Source of the DNA: Pseudofrankia coriaricola
GTDB taxonomy: Bacteria > Actinomycetota > Actinomycetes > Frankiales > Frankiaceae
DNA length: 64,000 nt
Assembly: GCF_001854805.1 (NCBI RefSeq)
Contig: NZ_MBLO01000254.1
Coordinates: forward strand, 1 to 64,000
Direction: 5' to 3'
The translations under genes and the position numbers were made by a program. Positions 16,938 to 24,276 of the stretch are shown here, piece after piece (the stretch's first letter is position 1; every line of letters begins with the position of its first letter). The notes beneath the pieces were generated by a model. It was not told the origin of the DNA. It did no database searches and saw only the letters and a program-made list of their open reading frames with translations.

Positions 16938-17524
16938 TCACACCGGTGGCGAAGAGGATCGGCCGCGCCTGGAACCTGTCGGCTGCTCAGAGCCTCGCGT
17001 CCCTTGGCAAGGCTTGTCATGTGATCGCGTCAAGTTGACAAGCCGCGGAGGCCGAACTGGACGCCAGCGGCATAGGCGACAGGCGACAGGCCCGATGATC
17101 GGCCTGTCGACAGGGGTTGCGGGGATCGACGCACGCTGGCCCTGGCCACACAGTCCCGGCCGCGCGCTCGACTTCGTAGACGAGGCTCAGGACGAAATGC
17201 TCACCCGCACAGATCATTGCGTGGACGGGATGACCGTCTTGATCCCCCGCGACTCCCTGCCGCACAACCACCAAGGTAGCGGCGCTTGGTCCGTCCGACG
17301 AGACAGCACCACCGGCGGGGGCTGGCGAGTGTCTCAGCCTCCACACGTCCGGGCGCCGTGCAGCCTCGAACGACGTTTCTTGATCATACCGGCGCGGGCG
17401 ATCGGTAACCCCAGCGCCTCGGCGACCAGATGCGCCGCGAACGTGACGTCGGAATCTCGCCAGAATTCCACTGTCACAGCGGCCATACTTCAGGGGAACC
17501 ATATAGACAGGAGCTCGGAAAAGA
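16938..17524. other. gap without recognisable gene
   Basis: About 590 bp. One minus-strand stretch reads EFWRDSDVTFAAHLVAEALG before breaking up and may be another gene scrap, but I cannot assign it. The promoter of the SDR at 17525 must lie in the last 100 bp; no clear -35/-10 pair was found. Confidence 0.35.
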
Positions 17525-18262
17525 ATGTCGAAAATTGCTCTCATCACCGGCGGAAACCGCGGCCTGGGATTTTCGGCGGCCAAGGCCCTGGCTCGCTCCG
17601 GTGCCATCATTATTATCGGCGCACGCGGTGAAGCCGCCGCACGCAAGGCCGTCGATATGCTGGAAGAGGAGGGGCTCACCGCGGACTGGGTCGAACTTGA
17701 TGTCACCAGCCCAGCGAGTGTGCGAGCTGCCGCCGAGATCATCCGGGAACGTTACTGTCGACTCGACGTGCTGGTAAACAACGCGGGCATCCTGCCCGAG
17801 GCGACGGACATCGTGGAGCACGAGTTCGCCGACACGAACATCTTTCGCCAAACGTTCGAGACAAATACGTTTGGGCCGGTCACCGTGACGGAGACTTTTC
17901 TGCCGCTGCTACACAAGAGCGCCGCCGGTCGGATCGTCAACGTCTCGTCGACCATGGGCTCGCTCACCGATCAGAACAACCCTCTTTCGCCGTACTACTC
18001 GATGCTCCTGCCGGCATACCGAAGCTCGAAGGCCGCGCTGAACAGCATCGCCGTCGAGTTGGCGAAGAGCCTGAAGGACACCCCGATCAAGGTCACGTCA
18101 GTGTGTCCCGGCTTCGTTCAGACGGATCTGACACCGATCAGCAGACAGCAGGCGCCGTTGACCGCCGACGAAGCGGCGCAGATCGTGGTCACGGCCGCGA
18201 CGCTGCCCGCCGACGCGGAGTCAGGCACATTCATTGACGCCAACGGCCCGGTGGCCTGGTAA
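17525..18262 (+). CDS. short-chain dehydrogenase/reductase
   Basis: 245 residues. The cofactor site is TGGNRGLG, then NNAGILPE, with the catalytic Ser in NVSSTMGS and the Tyr-Lys pair in YRSSK. The GGNRGLG variant and the C-terminal SGTFIDANGPVAW place it with carbonyl reductase-like SDRs. The ribosome site AGGAG lies 11 bases before the ATG. Its stop is followed by repeat copy F and then by the C-terminal remnant of a second SDR. Confidence 0.9.
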   Translation: MSKIALITGGNRGLGFSAAKALARSGAIIIIGARGEAAARKAVDMLEEEGLTADWVELDVTSPASVRAAAEIIRERYCRLDVLVNNAGILPEATDIVEHEFADTNIFRQTFETNTFGPVTVTETFLPLLHKSAAGRIVNVSSTMGSLTDQNNPLSPYYSMLLPAYRSSKAALNSIAVELAKSLKDTPIKVTSVCPGFVQTDLTPISRQQAPLTADEAAQIVVTAATLPADAESGTFIDANGPVAW

Positions 18263-18311
18263 CCACGTCGGAGACTGCGCCAGCCGCGGAAAGGCGGCGC
18301 CACCGCTCTGC

Positions 18312-18412
18312 CTTTCCGCGATGTGCTGGTCCAGCACCATCCTGATCAACAGCGCCAGCGGAACGTTCGTCAGCAGCTCGTCCGCCTCGGCGATCTGGCT
18401 CAAGTGCCACGT
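18312..18412 (-). repeat. HhH-GPD 5'-fragment repeat, copy F
   Basis: The minus-strand reading is HLSQIAEADELLTNVPLALL and IRMVLDQHIAE, the most diverged copy (two substitutions in otherwise invariant positions). Its right end passes directly into the SDR remnant, with the usual caccgtagcc flank missing. Confidence 0.8.
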
Positions 18413-18572
18413 CACCGACCAGGGCGCCCTCGACTGGCTGGCCGGTTCGCGGGAGTCCACCGAATGGCTCCTGCCCGGCGACGTCGCGCGGACCGTCCTC
18501 TTCCTCGCGGCGCTCCCGCCTCGGGTCAACCTGCAGCAGGTCACCATCATGCCGACCGGGCAGGCCAGCTGA
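18405..18572 (+). pseudogene. SDR C-terminal fragment
   Basis: The plus frame reads STEWLLPGDVARTVLFLAAL, then PPRVNLQQVTIMPTGQAS and stop. Pro-x-Asp-Val-Ala-Arg-x-Val-Leu-Phe-Leu-x-x-Leu-Pro-Pro is the standard end of 3-oxoacyl-reductase-like SDRs. The N-terminal 200 residues are absent and the fragment begins at the edge of repeat copy F. Confidence 0.65.
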
Positions 18573-18605
18573 GGTCCTCGGTGAAGCGAAAGCGGAGCAG
18601 GGAGT

Positions 18606-18683
18606 TAAGGCGTCCCCCGGGGACGTCGCCCGCCGGGCGGGGGTCGGTCTCGGCACGCTCTACCGGCGCCTCCGCACCCGCGA
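18606..18683 (+). pseudogene. TetR helix-turn-helix scrap
   Basis: The plus frame reads KASPGDVARRAGVGLGTLYR and RLRTRD, the DNA-binding helices of TetR regulators of the GVGLGTLYRRFP type. Neither a start nor the ligand domain is present. Confidence 0.5.
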
Positions 18684-18923
18684 CCCTGCCGGAAACGCTG
18701 CTGCGCCATGGATTTCGACCGGCTGGTCAAGCTTGCGACACCCTCGGCGCAACCCCGGCCCCACCCAGCCAGGGACCGCGCCATTGCGCGACACGCGCCA
18801 CCGCGCCGCTCGTGGGCTCGCCCCACCCGCGTGCCCGATCATCGGACAGTGCCGGCAGACACGACCAGCACGCTACGCTTGCCGTGAGGCATCAGGTCTG
18901 CCGCCGACTCAGGGAGGTGCGCC

Positions 18924-19490
18924 GTGACCGCGGAGATGGTCGCTCCCGCCTGGATGCACCAGCAGATCACGGCGGACCTGTACAACTCGCTGTCCGAAGA
19001 ACAGTGCAGGGACATCGAGATCGTGGACGGGATGGTCGTCATGGTCCCCAGCGCCTCCCTGCTACATAACCGGCTGGCGAGGAAGGTCGCCAACGCGATG
19101 GAGCTGGCGGGGGCCCCGGGGTGGTTCGCCGATCTTGACTTCGACGTCCGGCTCCAGGATGTGCCGCTGACGGTCCGTCGGCCCGACATCGTCGTATACG
19201 GGGCAAGCGCGGTAGGCGTCACACCGATGCGTCCGGAGAACATCCTCCTCGTCGCCGAGGTGGTCTCACCGGGCTCTGAAACCACGGACCGTGTCTTCAA
19301 GCCGGAGCAGTACGCCCGGGCAGGCATCCAGTTCTACTGGCGGATCGAGCAGTCCGCGGCCGGTGTCCCTCTCGTCTACACGTACGTGCTCGACCCGGCC
19401 GCAGGAACCTACCGAGTTGGCGATGTCTACACGGGTGTCGTCGAAGCTGTGGCTCCGTTCCCTGTGAAGATTGACCTCACCCAGCCATAG
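18924..19490 (+). CDS. Uma2-family (DUF820) putative endonuclease
   Basis: 188 residues. The PD-(D/E)XK-like core is seen as DIEIVDGMVVMVPSAS, RRPDIVVYGA (Asp), ILLVAEVVSPGSETTDR (Glu) and a Lys in VFKPEQYARAGIQFYW. A GGAGGT ribosome site precedes GTG 18924 by 6 bases. Uma2 proteins are common and expanded in filamentous actinobacteria and cyanobacteria. Their nuclease activity is predicted from fold only. No partner gene is visible, as both neighbours are remnants. Confidence 0.88.
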   Translation: MTAEMVAPAWMHQQITADLYNSLSEEQCRDIEIVDGMVVMVPSASLLHNRLARKVANAMELAGAPGWFADLDFDVRLQDVPLTVRRPDIVVYGASAVGVTPMRPENILLVAEVVSPGSETTDRVFKPEQYARAGIQFYWRIEQSAAGVPLVYTYVLDPAAGTYRVGDVYTGVVEAVAPFPVKIDLTQP

Positions 19491-19791
19491 TGCAAGCGGA
19501 TCGTCCACCAGCCCAGATGCGCGCGGAATCGTCACCTGCGTGGCACTTGCGCTGCTCCTCGCCGGCTGCGGCGACGACGACTCGAAGGGAATGGGCGACG
19601 CGCCCGTGTTGAACCGGCACGGCGAAGACACACCGGCCGAGGTCTACAACTTCCCTGACAATTTCGGCAACCTGGCGACCAAGTGCGTCGGCCACGGTCT
19701 GCGCGGCTACACCACGACGCACTTCGCGGACGAGGACGGGTACCTGCCCTCCGCGAATACCAGGATCGTCCCAGATCCTGAATGCGCCTAG
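19471..19791 (+). CDS. small putative lipoprotein
   Basis: With TTG 19471 as start the product has 106 residues and a hydrophobic stretch GIVTCVALALLLAGC that ends in a plausible lipobox (Leu-Ala-Gly-Cys). It is followed by an acidic linker and a short domain containing FGNLATKCVGHGLRGYTTTH and ending DPECA. Two Cys in the mature part could form a disulphide. Similar tails occur in small actinobacterial lipoproteins, but I recognise no named family. The start overlaps the Uma2 gene by 20 bp and is weak, so the gene may have lost its own 5' end. Confidence 0.45.
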   Translation: MTSPSHSASGSSTSPDARGIVTCVALALLLAGCGDDDSKGMGDAPVLNRHGEDTPAEVYNFPDNFGNLATKCVGHGLRGYTTTHFADEDGYLPSANTRIVPDPECA

Positions 19792-20062
19792 GCAGGTCGC
19801 GGCGATCCGCCCCGGGGCGGATCGCCCTGTAGTCGAACCCGCCGAGGTGTCCGCGAGTGGCGCTCACGCCTCAGACGGCCGTCCCTGCCACGGCTTCGAG
19901 ATGGCTGCTGAGCGCCGCCGCGGTGCTGACGACTTGCGGAGCCGCGCGGCGTGCCTCGGCTGTCGATCGCGCCGTCACTGTGAGCGCCGCCGTCGGGCTG
20001 TCGGCGCGGAACGGACCCACGGGTGCCGCTGTTTCGACCTCGCCGAGATGCCATTCCTTCCG

Positions 20063-20413
20063 GTGAGCGGCTTCCAACACCTGTACGACAATATTCACCG
20101 CATGCCCGCCATCGTGGTGCCGTGCGTCGAGGGCCGCACGGACGGTGCCTCCGTCCTGGCTCAGTCGATGACGTGGGGATCCATCCTTCCGGCGGTGTGG
20201 AGCTTCATGCTCGCCGCGCGGGCCCGAGGGCTGGGGACGGTCTGGACCACCGCGCAGGGGCCGTTGGAACGGGAGATGGCGCAGGTCCTGGGAGTCCCGT
20301 ACGAAGAGGTGATGTTGGCTGCGTTCATCCCGCTCGCTTTCACCCTGGGCACGGATTTCCAGCCCGCGCCGCGGGTTCCTCGCAGTCAGGTGCTCCATCG
20401 TGATCGCTGGTAG
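20063..20413 (+). pseudogene. nitroreductase-family protein, C-terminal part
   Basis: 116 residues from GTG 20063: LYDNIHRMPAIVVPC, WGSILPAVWSFMLAARARGL, an EMAQVLGVPYEE helix and FTLGTDFQPAPRVP. This is the second half of an FMN-dependent nitroreductase. The N-terminal half with the FMN phosphate-binding arginines is missing; upstream sequence is unrelated. On the minus strand at 19871-20050 a stretch (TAALTVTARSTAEARRAAPQ) vaguely recalls the end of an IclR regulator. The fragment ends 17 bp before repeat copy G. Confidence 0.65.
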
Positions 20414-20430
20414 GGAAGCAGCTCGGCGCC

Positions 20431-20565
20431 ACCATTCGATCTTTCCGGCACAGGCTGGTCCAGCACCATGCCGATAAGCAGGGCCAACGGGTCGTTCGTC
20501 AGCAGCTCGTCCGCCGCGGCGACCTGACTCAGGTGAAGCCCCACGAGAACACCGTAGCCGGCCGA
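20431..20565 (-). repeat. HhH-GPD 5'-fragment repeat, copy G
   Basis: The minus-strand reading is VGLHLSQVAAADELLTND then PLALLIGMVLDQPVPE. The GTG of VGLHL is preceded by the flank also seen in copies C and D. It lies 17 bp after the nitroreductase fragment and about 50 bp before the ArsR promoter. Confidence 0.85.
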
Positions 20566-20613
20566 CCACGTCCGCCGGACGGTCGTCACATCGCACGTAG
20601 GAGGAGGGGCGGC

Positions 20614-20641
20614 TTGACGTATGCCGATATCGGAATATGAT
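20614..20641 (+). promoter_or_regulatory. promoter with palindromic operator, ArsR operon
   Basis: TTGACG (20614-20619), 16-bp spacer, TATGAT (20636-20641). The spacer contains the perfect palindrome CCGATATCGG (20624-20633). The ATG at 20648 starts 7 bases after the -10, so the mRNA is leaderless. Confidence 0.7.
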
Positions 20642-20647
20642 GGCGCC

Positions 20648-20989
20648 ATGGCACGTGCAGCGACGACGTCGGACGTCTTCAACGCGATCGCCGAGCCGCA
20701 GCGCCGGGAGATCCTGGTGCTGCTGCGGGCGGGTGAGCGGCCGGTGACGGAGTTGGCCCAGGAGCTGGGGATGACCCAGCCGGGGGCGTCCAAACACCTG
20801 CGGGTGCTCCGGGAGGTCGGGCTGGTGCGGGACCGCAAGGCAGGCAAGCAACGCCTGTACGGCCTTGACGCCCGCGGGCTGCGACCGATTCACGAGTGGA
20901 CCGGCGGGTTCGAGCGGTTCTGGAACGAGAGCTTCGACCGACTGGACGAGTACGTGCAGGACCTCAAGCAGGCAAGGCAGGAGGAGTAG
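20648..20989 (+). CDS. ArsR-family transcriptional regulator
   Basis: 113 residues with a winged helix: DVFNAIAEPQRREILVLLRA, then VTELAQELGMTQPGASKHLR and the wing RDRKAGKQRLYGL. No metal-binding Cys is present, so it belongs to the non-metal branch that is usually paired with an AHSA1/SRPBCC gene. The longer frame to 20621 is rejected because ATG 20648 coincides with the predicted transcription start. It is followed after 3 bases by the SRPBCC gene and then the reductase gene, a well-known three-gene arrangement. Confidence 0.93.
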   Translation: MARAATTSDVFNAIAEPQRREILVLLRAGERPVTELAQELGMTQPGASKHLRVLREVGLVRDRKAGKQRLYGLDARGLRPIHEWTGGFERFWNESFDRLDEYVQDLKQARQEE

Positions 20990-20992
20990 CTG

Positions 20993-21499
20993 ATGAGCGC
21001 GACGGGACGAGGAGCGCCGGCGCAGTCCGCGACGGCCGACCGCGAGATCGTGATCTCCCGGGTCATCGACGCCCCACGGGAGCTGGTGTTCGAGGCGTTC
21101 ACCGAGGTGCGGCACCTGTCGCGGTGGTGGGGACCGGAGGGGTTCACCACCACCACGCGGGCGTTCGAGTTCCGCGTCGGCGGGGAGTGGGACTTCGTGA
21201 TGCACGGACCGGACGGGACGGACTACCAGGAGTGGATCTCCTGGACCGAGATCGCCCCGCCGGAGCGGATCGCGCTGCTGCACGGTGAGTCCCGCGGCGA
21301 CCCGAACGCCTTCGAGTCGGTCCTCATGTTCGCGCCCGACGGCGCGGCGACCCGGATCGAGATGCGCACGGTGTTCCCCACCAAGGAGTTGCGCGACGAG
21401 GCGGTCGAAAAGTACCACGCGATCGAGGGTGGCCAGCAGACCCTGAGCAACCTGGCTGCCTACGTCACCGAGATCGTTCGGAAGGGAGTGGAGGGCTGA
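20993..21499 (+). CDS. SRPBCC/AHSA1-family protein
   Basis: 168 residues. REIVISRVIDAPRELVFEAF is the classical first strand and helix, followed by HLSRWWGPEGFTTTT, RVGGEWDFVMHGPDGTDY and a long C-terminal helix with the GGQQTLSNLAAYV segment. The fold binds hydrophobic ligands; the function in ArsR operons is not established. The start is 3 bases after the ArsR stop and its own stop overlaps the next ATG (TGATGG), so translation is coupled. Confidence 0.9.
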   Translation: MSATGRGAPAQSATADREIVISRVIDAPRELVFEAFTEVRHLSRWWGPEGFTTTTRAFEFRVGGEWDFVMHGPDGTDYQEWISWTEIAPPERIALLHGESRGDPNAFESVLMFAPDGAATRIEMRTVFPTKELRDEAVEKYHAIEGGQQTLSNLAAYVTEIVRKGVEG

Positions 21500-22119
21500 T
21501 GGCCGGGAAGGTGTTCTTCAGCGTGTCGATGTCGCTGGACGGGTTCATCGCGCCCGAGTCCCTCGAGGACTTGATGGGGCAGCAGTGGATGGAACTGCAG
21601 CAGTGGGTATTCCCGCAGCGGTTCTTCCGGGAGAACCTGAACCTCGGCGAGGGCGGCGAGGAAGGGCGCGACAACGATATCGTGCGGGAGACGTTCGAGC
21701 GCACCGGCGCGAGCGTGATGGGCAAGCGCATGTTCGACGCCGGCGAGCAGGCGTGGCCGGAGGAGGCGCCGTTCCACACGCCGGTCCTCGTCGTGACGCA
21801 CGAGAAGCGTGACCCCTGGGAGCGGCCGGGCGGGACCACCTTCCACTTCGTCAACGACGGCATCGAGACCGCGCTCGACCAGGCCCGCGAGGCCGCCGGC
21901 GACCGGGACGTCCGCATCGCGGGAGGCGGCGCAACGATCCTGGAGTACGTGAACGCCGGCCTGATCGACGAGTTCTCGATCGCGCTCTCACCCGTGCTGT
22001 TCGGCTCCGGAATCCGCCTGTTCGAGGGCGTGGACGCGGGCCGCGTGGCCCTGGAGCCGGTCCGCGCGGAGCCGACGCAGCGGGTGACCCACCTGACCTA
22101 CGCAGTCCGGGAGCGGTAA
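21499..22119 (+). CDS. dihydrofolate reductase/RibD C-domain-like protein
   Basis: 206 residues. VFFSVSMSLDGFIAPES is the family's first strand, followed by TGASVMGKRMFDAGEQAWPE. The NADPH site lies in DVRIAGGGATILEYVNAGLI and is followed by DEFSIALSPVLFGSGIRLF. RibD_C proteins reduce pteridine- or pyrimidine-type substrates with NADPH; this actinobacterial subgroup has no assigned substrate. It is the last gene of the ArsR-SRPBCC-reductase operon. Confidence 0.9.
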   Translation: MAGKVFFSVSMSLDGFIAPESLEDLMGQQWMELQQWVFPQRFFRENLNLGEGGEEGRDNDIVRETFERTGASVMGKRMFDAGEQAWPEEAPFHTPVLVVTHEKRDPWERPGGTTFHFVNDGIETALDQAREAAGDRDVRIAGGGATILEYVNAGLIDEFSIALSPVLFGSGIRLFEGVDAGRVALEPVRAEPTQRVTHLTYAVRER

Positions 22120-22130
22120 CTGTCTCGACC

Positions 22131-22300
22131 TCAGCGCTCCCCCGCCGAGGTCAGCAGCGCGGTGAGATCCTCGACGCTCTGAGCGTCAGGAAAGGCGAGC
22201 GTTCGCGCCGCGAGCTCGGCCGCGCGCTCCTCCGGGAGGGACCTCACGGCGTTGTCGTGGAACTTCCTCACCACCGTCAGGCTTTGCCAGCGAGTCACCA
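22131..22300 (-). other. short unassigned minus-strand coding-like stretch
   Basis: The minus frame ending at 22131 reads SLTVVRKFHDNAVRSLPEER and AAELAARTLAFPDAQSVEDL. It has a protein-like composition and a proper stop, but no start, because the other end runs into the transposase remnant. I could not assign it. Confidence 0.3.
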
Positions 22301-22445
22301 AGGGCCCCGGCTCCCGCGCCGCCGGTGTCGCGATGGCGTTCAAGCTCATCGAATCAGCACAGACCCGGTGGCGGGCCGTCAACGCACCCCACCCCGTCGC
22401 GCTGGTCCGCGCCGGCGCGGTACTCAAGAACGGCAAGCTCATCGA
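22288..22445 (+). mobile_element. IS256-like transposase, C-terminal remnant
   Basis: The plus frame reads GSRAAGVAMAFKLIESAQTR, then WRAVNAPHPVALVRAGAVLK and NGKLIE. This resembles the C-terminal end of mutator-type (IS256 family) transposases of actinobacteria. The catalytic DDE part and the terminal inverted repeats are gone. It is fused directly to the next remnant. Recognition is from memory of the family and should be checked. Confidence 0.5.
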
Positions 22446-22760
22446 ATGGTGGACATCGAGCGCCCTGCCCCCGGACCGTCCGAGGTTCTGGTACTGGTCC
22501 ATGCCACGGGCCCGAATCCGACCAACTGGAAGCCGAGCACACTACCCATGCCGGAGGAGGCCGCAAGACTCGGCGTCCAGCACCGGCTGATGTTGGTCGA
22601 GGCCGGCCAAGGCGGGATGCTCGCGGTGGCCGACCTGGCGCGGGCCGGTCAGCTTCGGCCGATCATCGAGGCCAACTTCCCGTGGGAGCAGGCCGCGAAG
22701 GCCCACGAACTGGGCGACACCGGCCGAACGACCGGCAAGCTGGTTCTCGTCGTCAGCTGA
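22446..22760 (+). pseudogene. quinone oxidoreductase (zinc-type MDR) with internal deletion
   Basis: The frame starts MVDIERPAPGPSEVLVLVHA, then TGPNPTNWK, the N-terminus of an NADPH:quinone reductase. It jumps within a few codons to AVADLARAGQLRPIIEANFP, then WEQAAKAHELGDTGRTTGKL, the C-terminus of the same family. About 200 residues including the Rossmann fold are missing. An in-frame internal deletion is the simplest reading. Confidence 0.65.
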
Positions 22761-22810
22761 CCGGCCGTCAGTGGTTCAACCGACAGCGGCACGGCAGAGA
22801 GGATCCAGCA

Positions 22811-23236
22811 GTGGTTAGCGTGCCACCTGAATTGAGAGACCTGATCAAATCCGGCCCCATGGCTCACCTCAGCACCATCAACGCGGACGGAAGCCCGCAG
22901 GTGACCGTCATCTGGATCGGGCTGGACGGTGACGATCTGGTTAGCGGTCATCTGTCGTGGTACACGAAGCTGCGCAACATCGAGCGGGATCCGCGGGCCG
23001 TGCTGTCCTTCGACGCGCCACGGGCACCCGGCGTCCTCATGAACCAGTATGCCGTGTTGCATGTGCGGGCCACCGTTCAGCCGAGCGACGACGCCTGGAA
23101 TCTGCTCAACCGCCTGGCGAAGGTCTATGTATCCCCCGACGCCGAGTTCCCGGCGCCGAAGGGACCTGGCTACATCGTGCGCTACTCCGTCCAGCGCATC
23201 GGCGGCGTCGGCCCCTGGGCGCCGGCCTCGCGGTAA
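22811..23236 (+). CDS. PPOX-class F420-dependent protein
   Basis: 141 residues beginning SVPPELRDLIKSGPMAHLST, then ADGSPQVTVIWIGLDGDDLV and the Lys-Leu-Arg-Asn-Ile-x-Arg-Asp-Pro-Arg motif (TKLRNIERDPRAVLSFDAP) typical of flavin/F420-binding split-barrel proteins. The family reduces or sequesters small substrates with F420. GTG 22811 is chosen as the first codon of the conserved part. No strong ribosome site is seen. It converges with the SDR at 23419. Confidence 0.85.
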   Translation: MVSVPPELRDLIKSGPMAHLSTINADGSPQVTVIWIGLDGDDLVSGHLSWYTKLRNIERDPRAVLSFDAPRAPGVLMNQYAVLHVRATVQPSDDAWNLLNRLAKVYVSPDAEFPAPKGPGYIVRYSVQRIGGVGPWAPASR

Positions 23237-23287
23237 GCCACGGCAGCACCGGGCAACGGGCTCGACGGCGACCGGCGGTCGGCGGGC

Positions 23288-23339
23288 GACCGACGCGCTC
23301 GGCGGGATCTTCCGGAAGATCCCGCCGAGCGCGTCGGTC
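23288..23339. terminator. perfect 52-bp palindrome between convergent genes
   Basis: Both arms are 26 bp (starting gaccgacgcgctcggcggga) and meet without a loop at tcc/gga. It lies between the convergent F420-type gene (stop 23236) and the SDR (stop 23419). A bidirectional terminator is the simplest explanation; there is no T run on either side. Confidence 0.6.
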
Positions 23340-23418
23340 CTGCTGTCCGCGGATTGCCGGCGCGAGGCCGAGCATCGATGCCAACGCGCACCCCGCCGGC
23401 GTCATCGGCCGGCGTCGG

Positions 23419-24138
23419 TCAGCCCGCGAGCATCCGCTCCAGGCCCACCGGGTCACTGAGGTAGACCGAGCCCGCGCCGGCGGAGGCGTCGTCAGGCCAG
23501 ATGACCGTCTGTCCGGCGGCGACACCGGCGACGATCCGTCCGGCGACGACCTCCGGGGCGGCCTTGTCGGCGTCGACCCCGGCAAGCATGTCGGTGTCGA
23601 TGCCACCGGGGTAGGCCCCAACGACCTCGATGCCCTTGTCGCGCAGCTCCACCCGCAAGGACTGAGTGATCGAATGCGCCGCGGCCTTCGACGCGCAGTA
23701 CCCCGCCATTCCCGCCACCGGCGCCAGCGCTATCAAGGTCAGCACGTTGACGATCGCGCCCGGTGCGTTCGCCGTCAGGATTGGGACGAAGGCCCGGCTC
23801 ACCCGCAGCAGGCCGATCTGGTTGGTCAGCATGTCACGCTGGAACAGGTCCAGATCACCCTCAAGGGCGCTGCCGAACCCGAGCACCCCGGCATTGTTGA
23901 CCAGCAAGGTGACATCGGTCGCGATCTTGGCCGCGGCGTCCACGCTCGCCTGGTCGGTGACGTCCAGGCCTAGGACGCTCACCCGCGGGTGCGCGCTCAC
24001 GGTCGGGGCGACGCCCTGGGGATCCCGCGCCGTGACATAGACCTTGCTGGCGCCGGCGTCGAGGAGCCGGCCGACCAGGCGGGCGCCAAGGCCCCGGTTC
24101 GCGCCGGTCACCAGAGCGATGCTGCCTTTGACGTTCAT
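23419..24138 (-). CDS. short-chain dehydrogenase/reductase
   Basis: 239 residues. TGANRGLG binds the cofactor, NNAGVLGFG follows, and YCASK carries the catalytic Tyr and Lys. The usual Ser position reads VLTLIALAP (Leu-Thr rather than Ser-Ser), which is unusual. The C-terminus ends in PDDASAGAGSVYLSDPVGLE, not the standard LTG-DGG ending. ATG 24138 has GGAAGG upstream. It is divergent from the AraC regulator with a 138-bp shared control region. Confidence 0.88.
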   Translation of the reverse strand: MNVKGSIALVTGANRGLGARLVGRLLDAGASKVYVTARDPQGVAPTVSAHPRVSVLGLDVTDQASVDAAAKIATDVTLLVNNAGVLGFGSALEGDLDLFQRDMLTNQIGLLRVSRAFVPILTANAPGAIVNVLTLIALAPVAGMAGYCASKAAAHSITQSLRVELRDKGIEVVGAYPGGIDTDMLAGVDADKAAPEVVAGRIVAGVAAGQTVIWPDDASAGAGSVYLSDPVGLERMLAG

Positions 24139-24158
24139 GGGTCACCTTCCGGTTGACG

Positions 24159-24276
24159 TGTTGAACGGATCAACCGTATGACGCACAAGGTAGACAATCG
24201 ATGCCGTCAAGTCTCAAATTATTGTCCGTTCGTCTCATGTATCGGTATGCCGGACGCCTATCGGTAGGCTGCGGCA
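24159..24276. promoter_or_regulatory. shared SDR/AraC control region
   Basis: The inverted repeat GTTGA-ACGGA-TCAAC (24159-24173) lies in the SDR leader. Next to the AraC start is ctatcggtaggct, whose TAGGCT could be its -10. The AraC protein probably acts here on the divergent SDR gene (inference from the arrangement). Confidence 0.35.

Noticed and set aside
4237-20565. The seven repeats as a CRISPR array or as intact insertion sequences
   Set aside because: Spacing is irregular over 16 kb, copies vary, there are no terminal inverted repeats, and they encode a conserved peptide.
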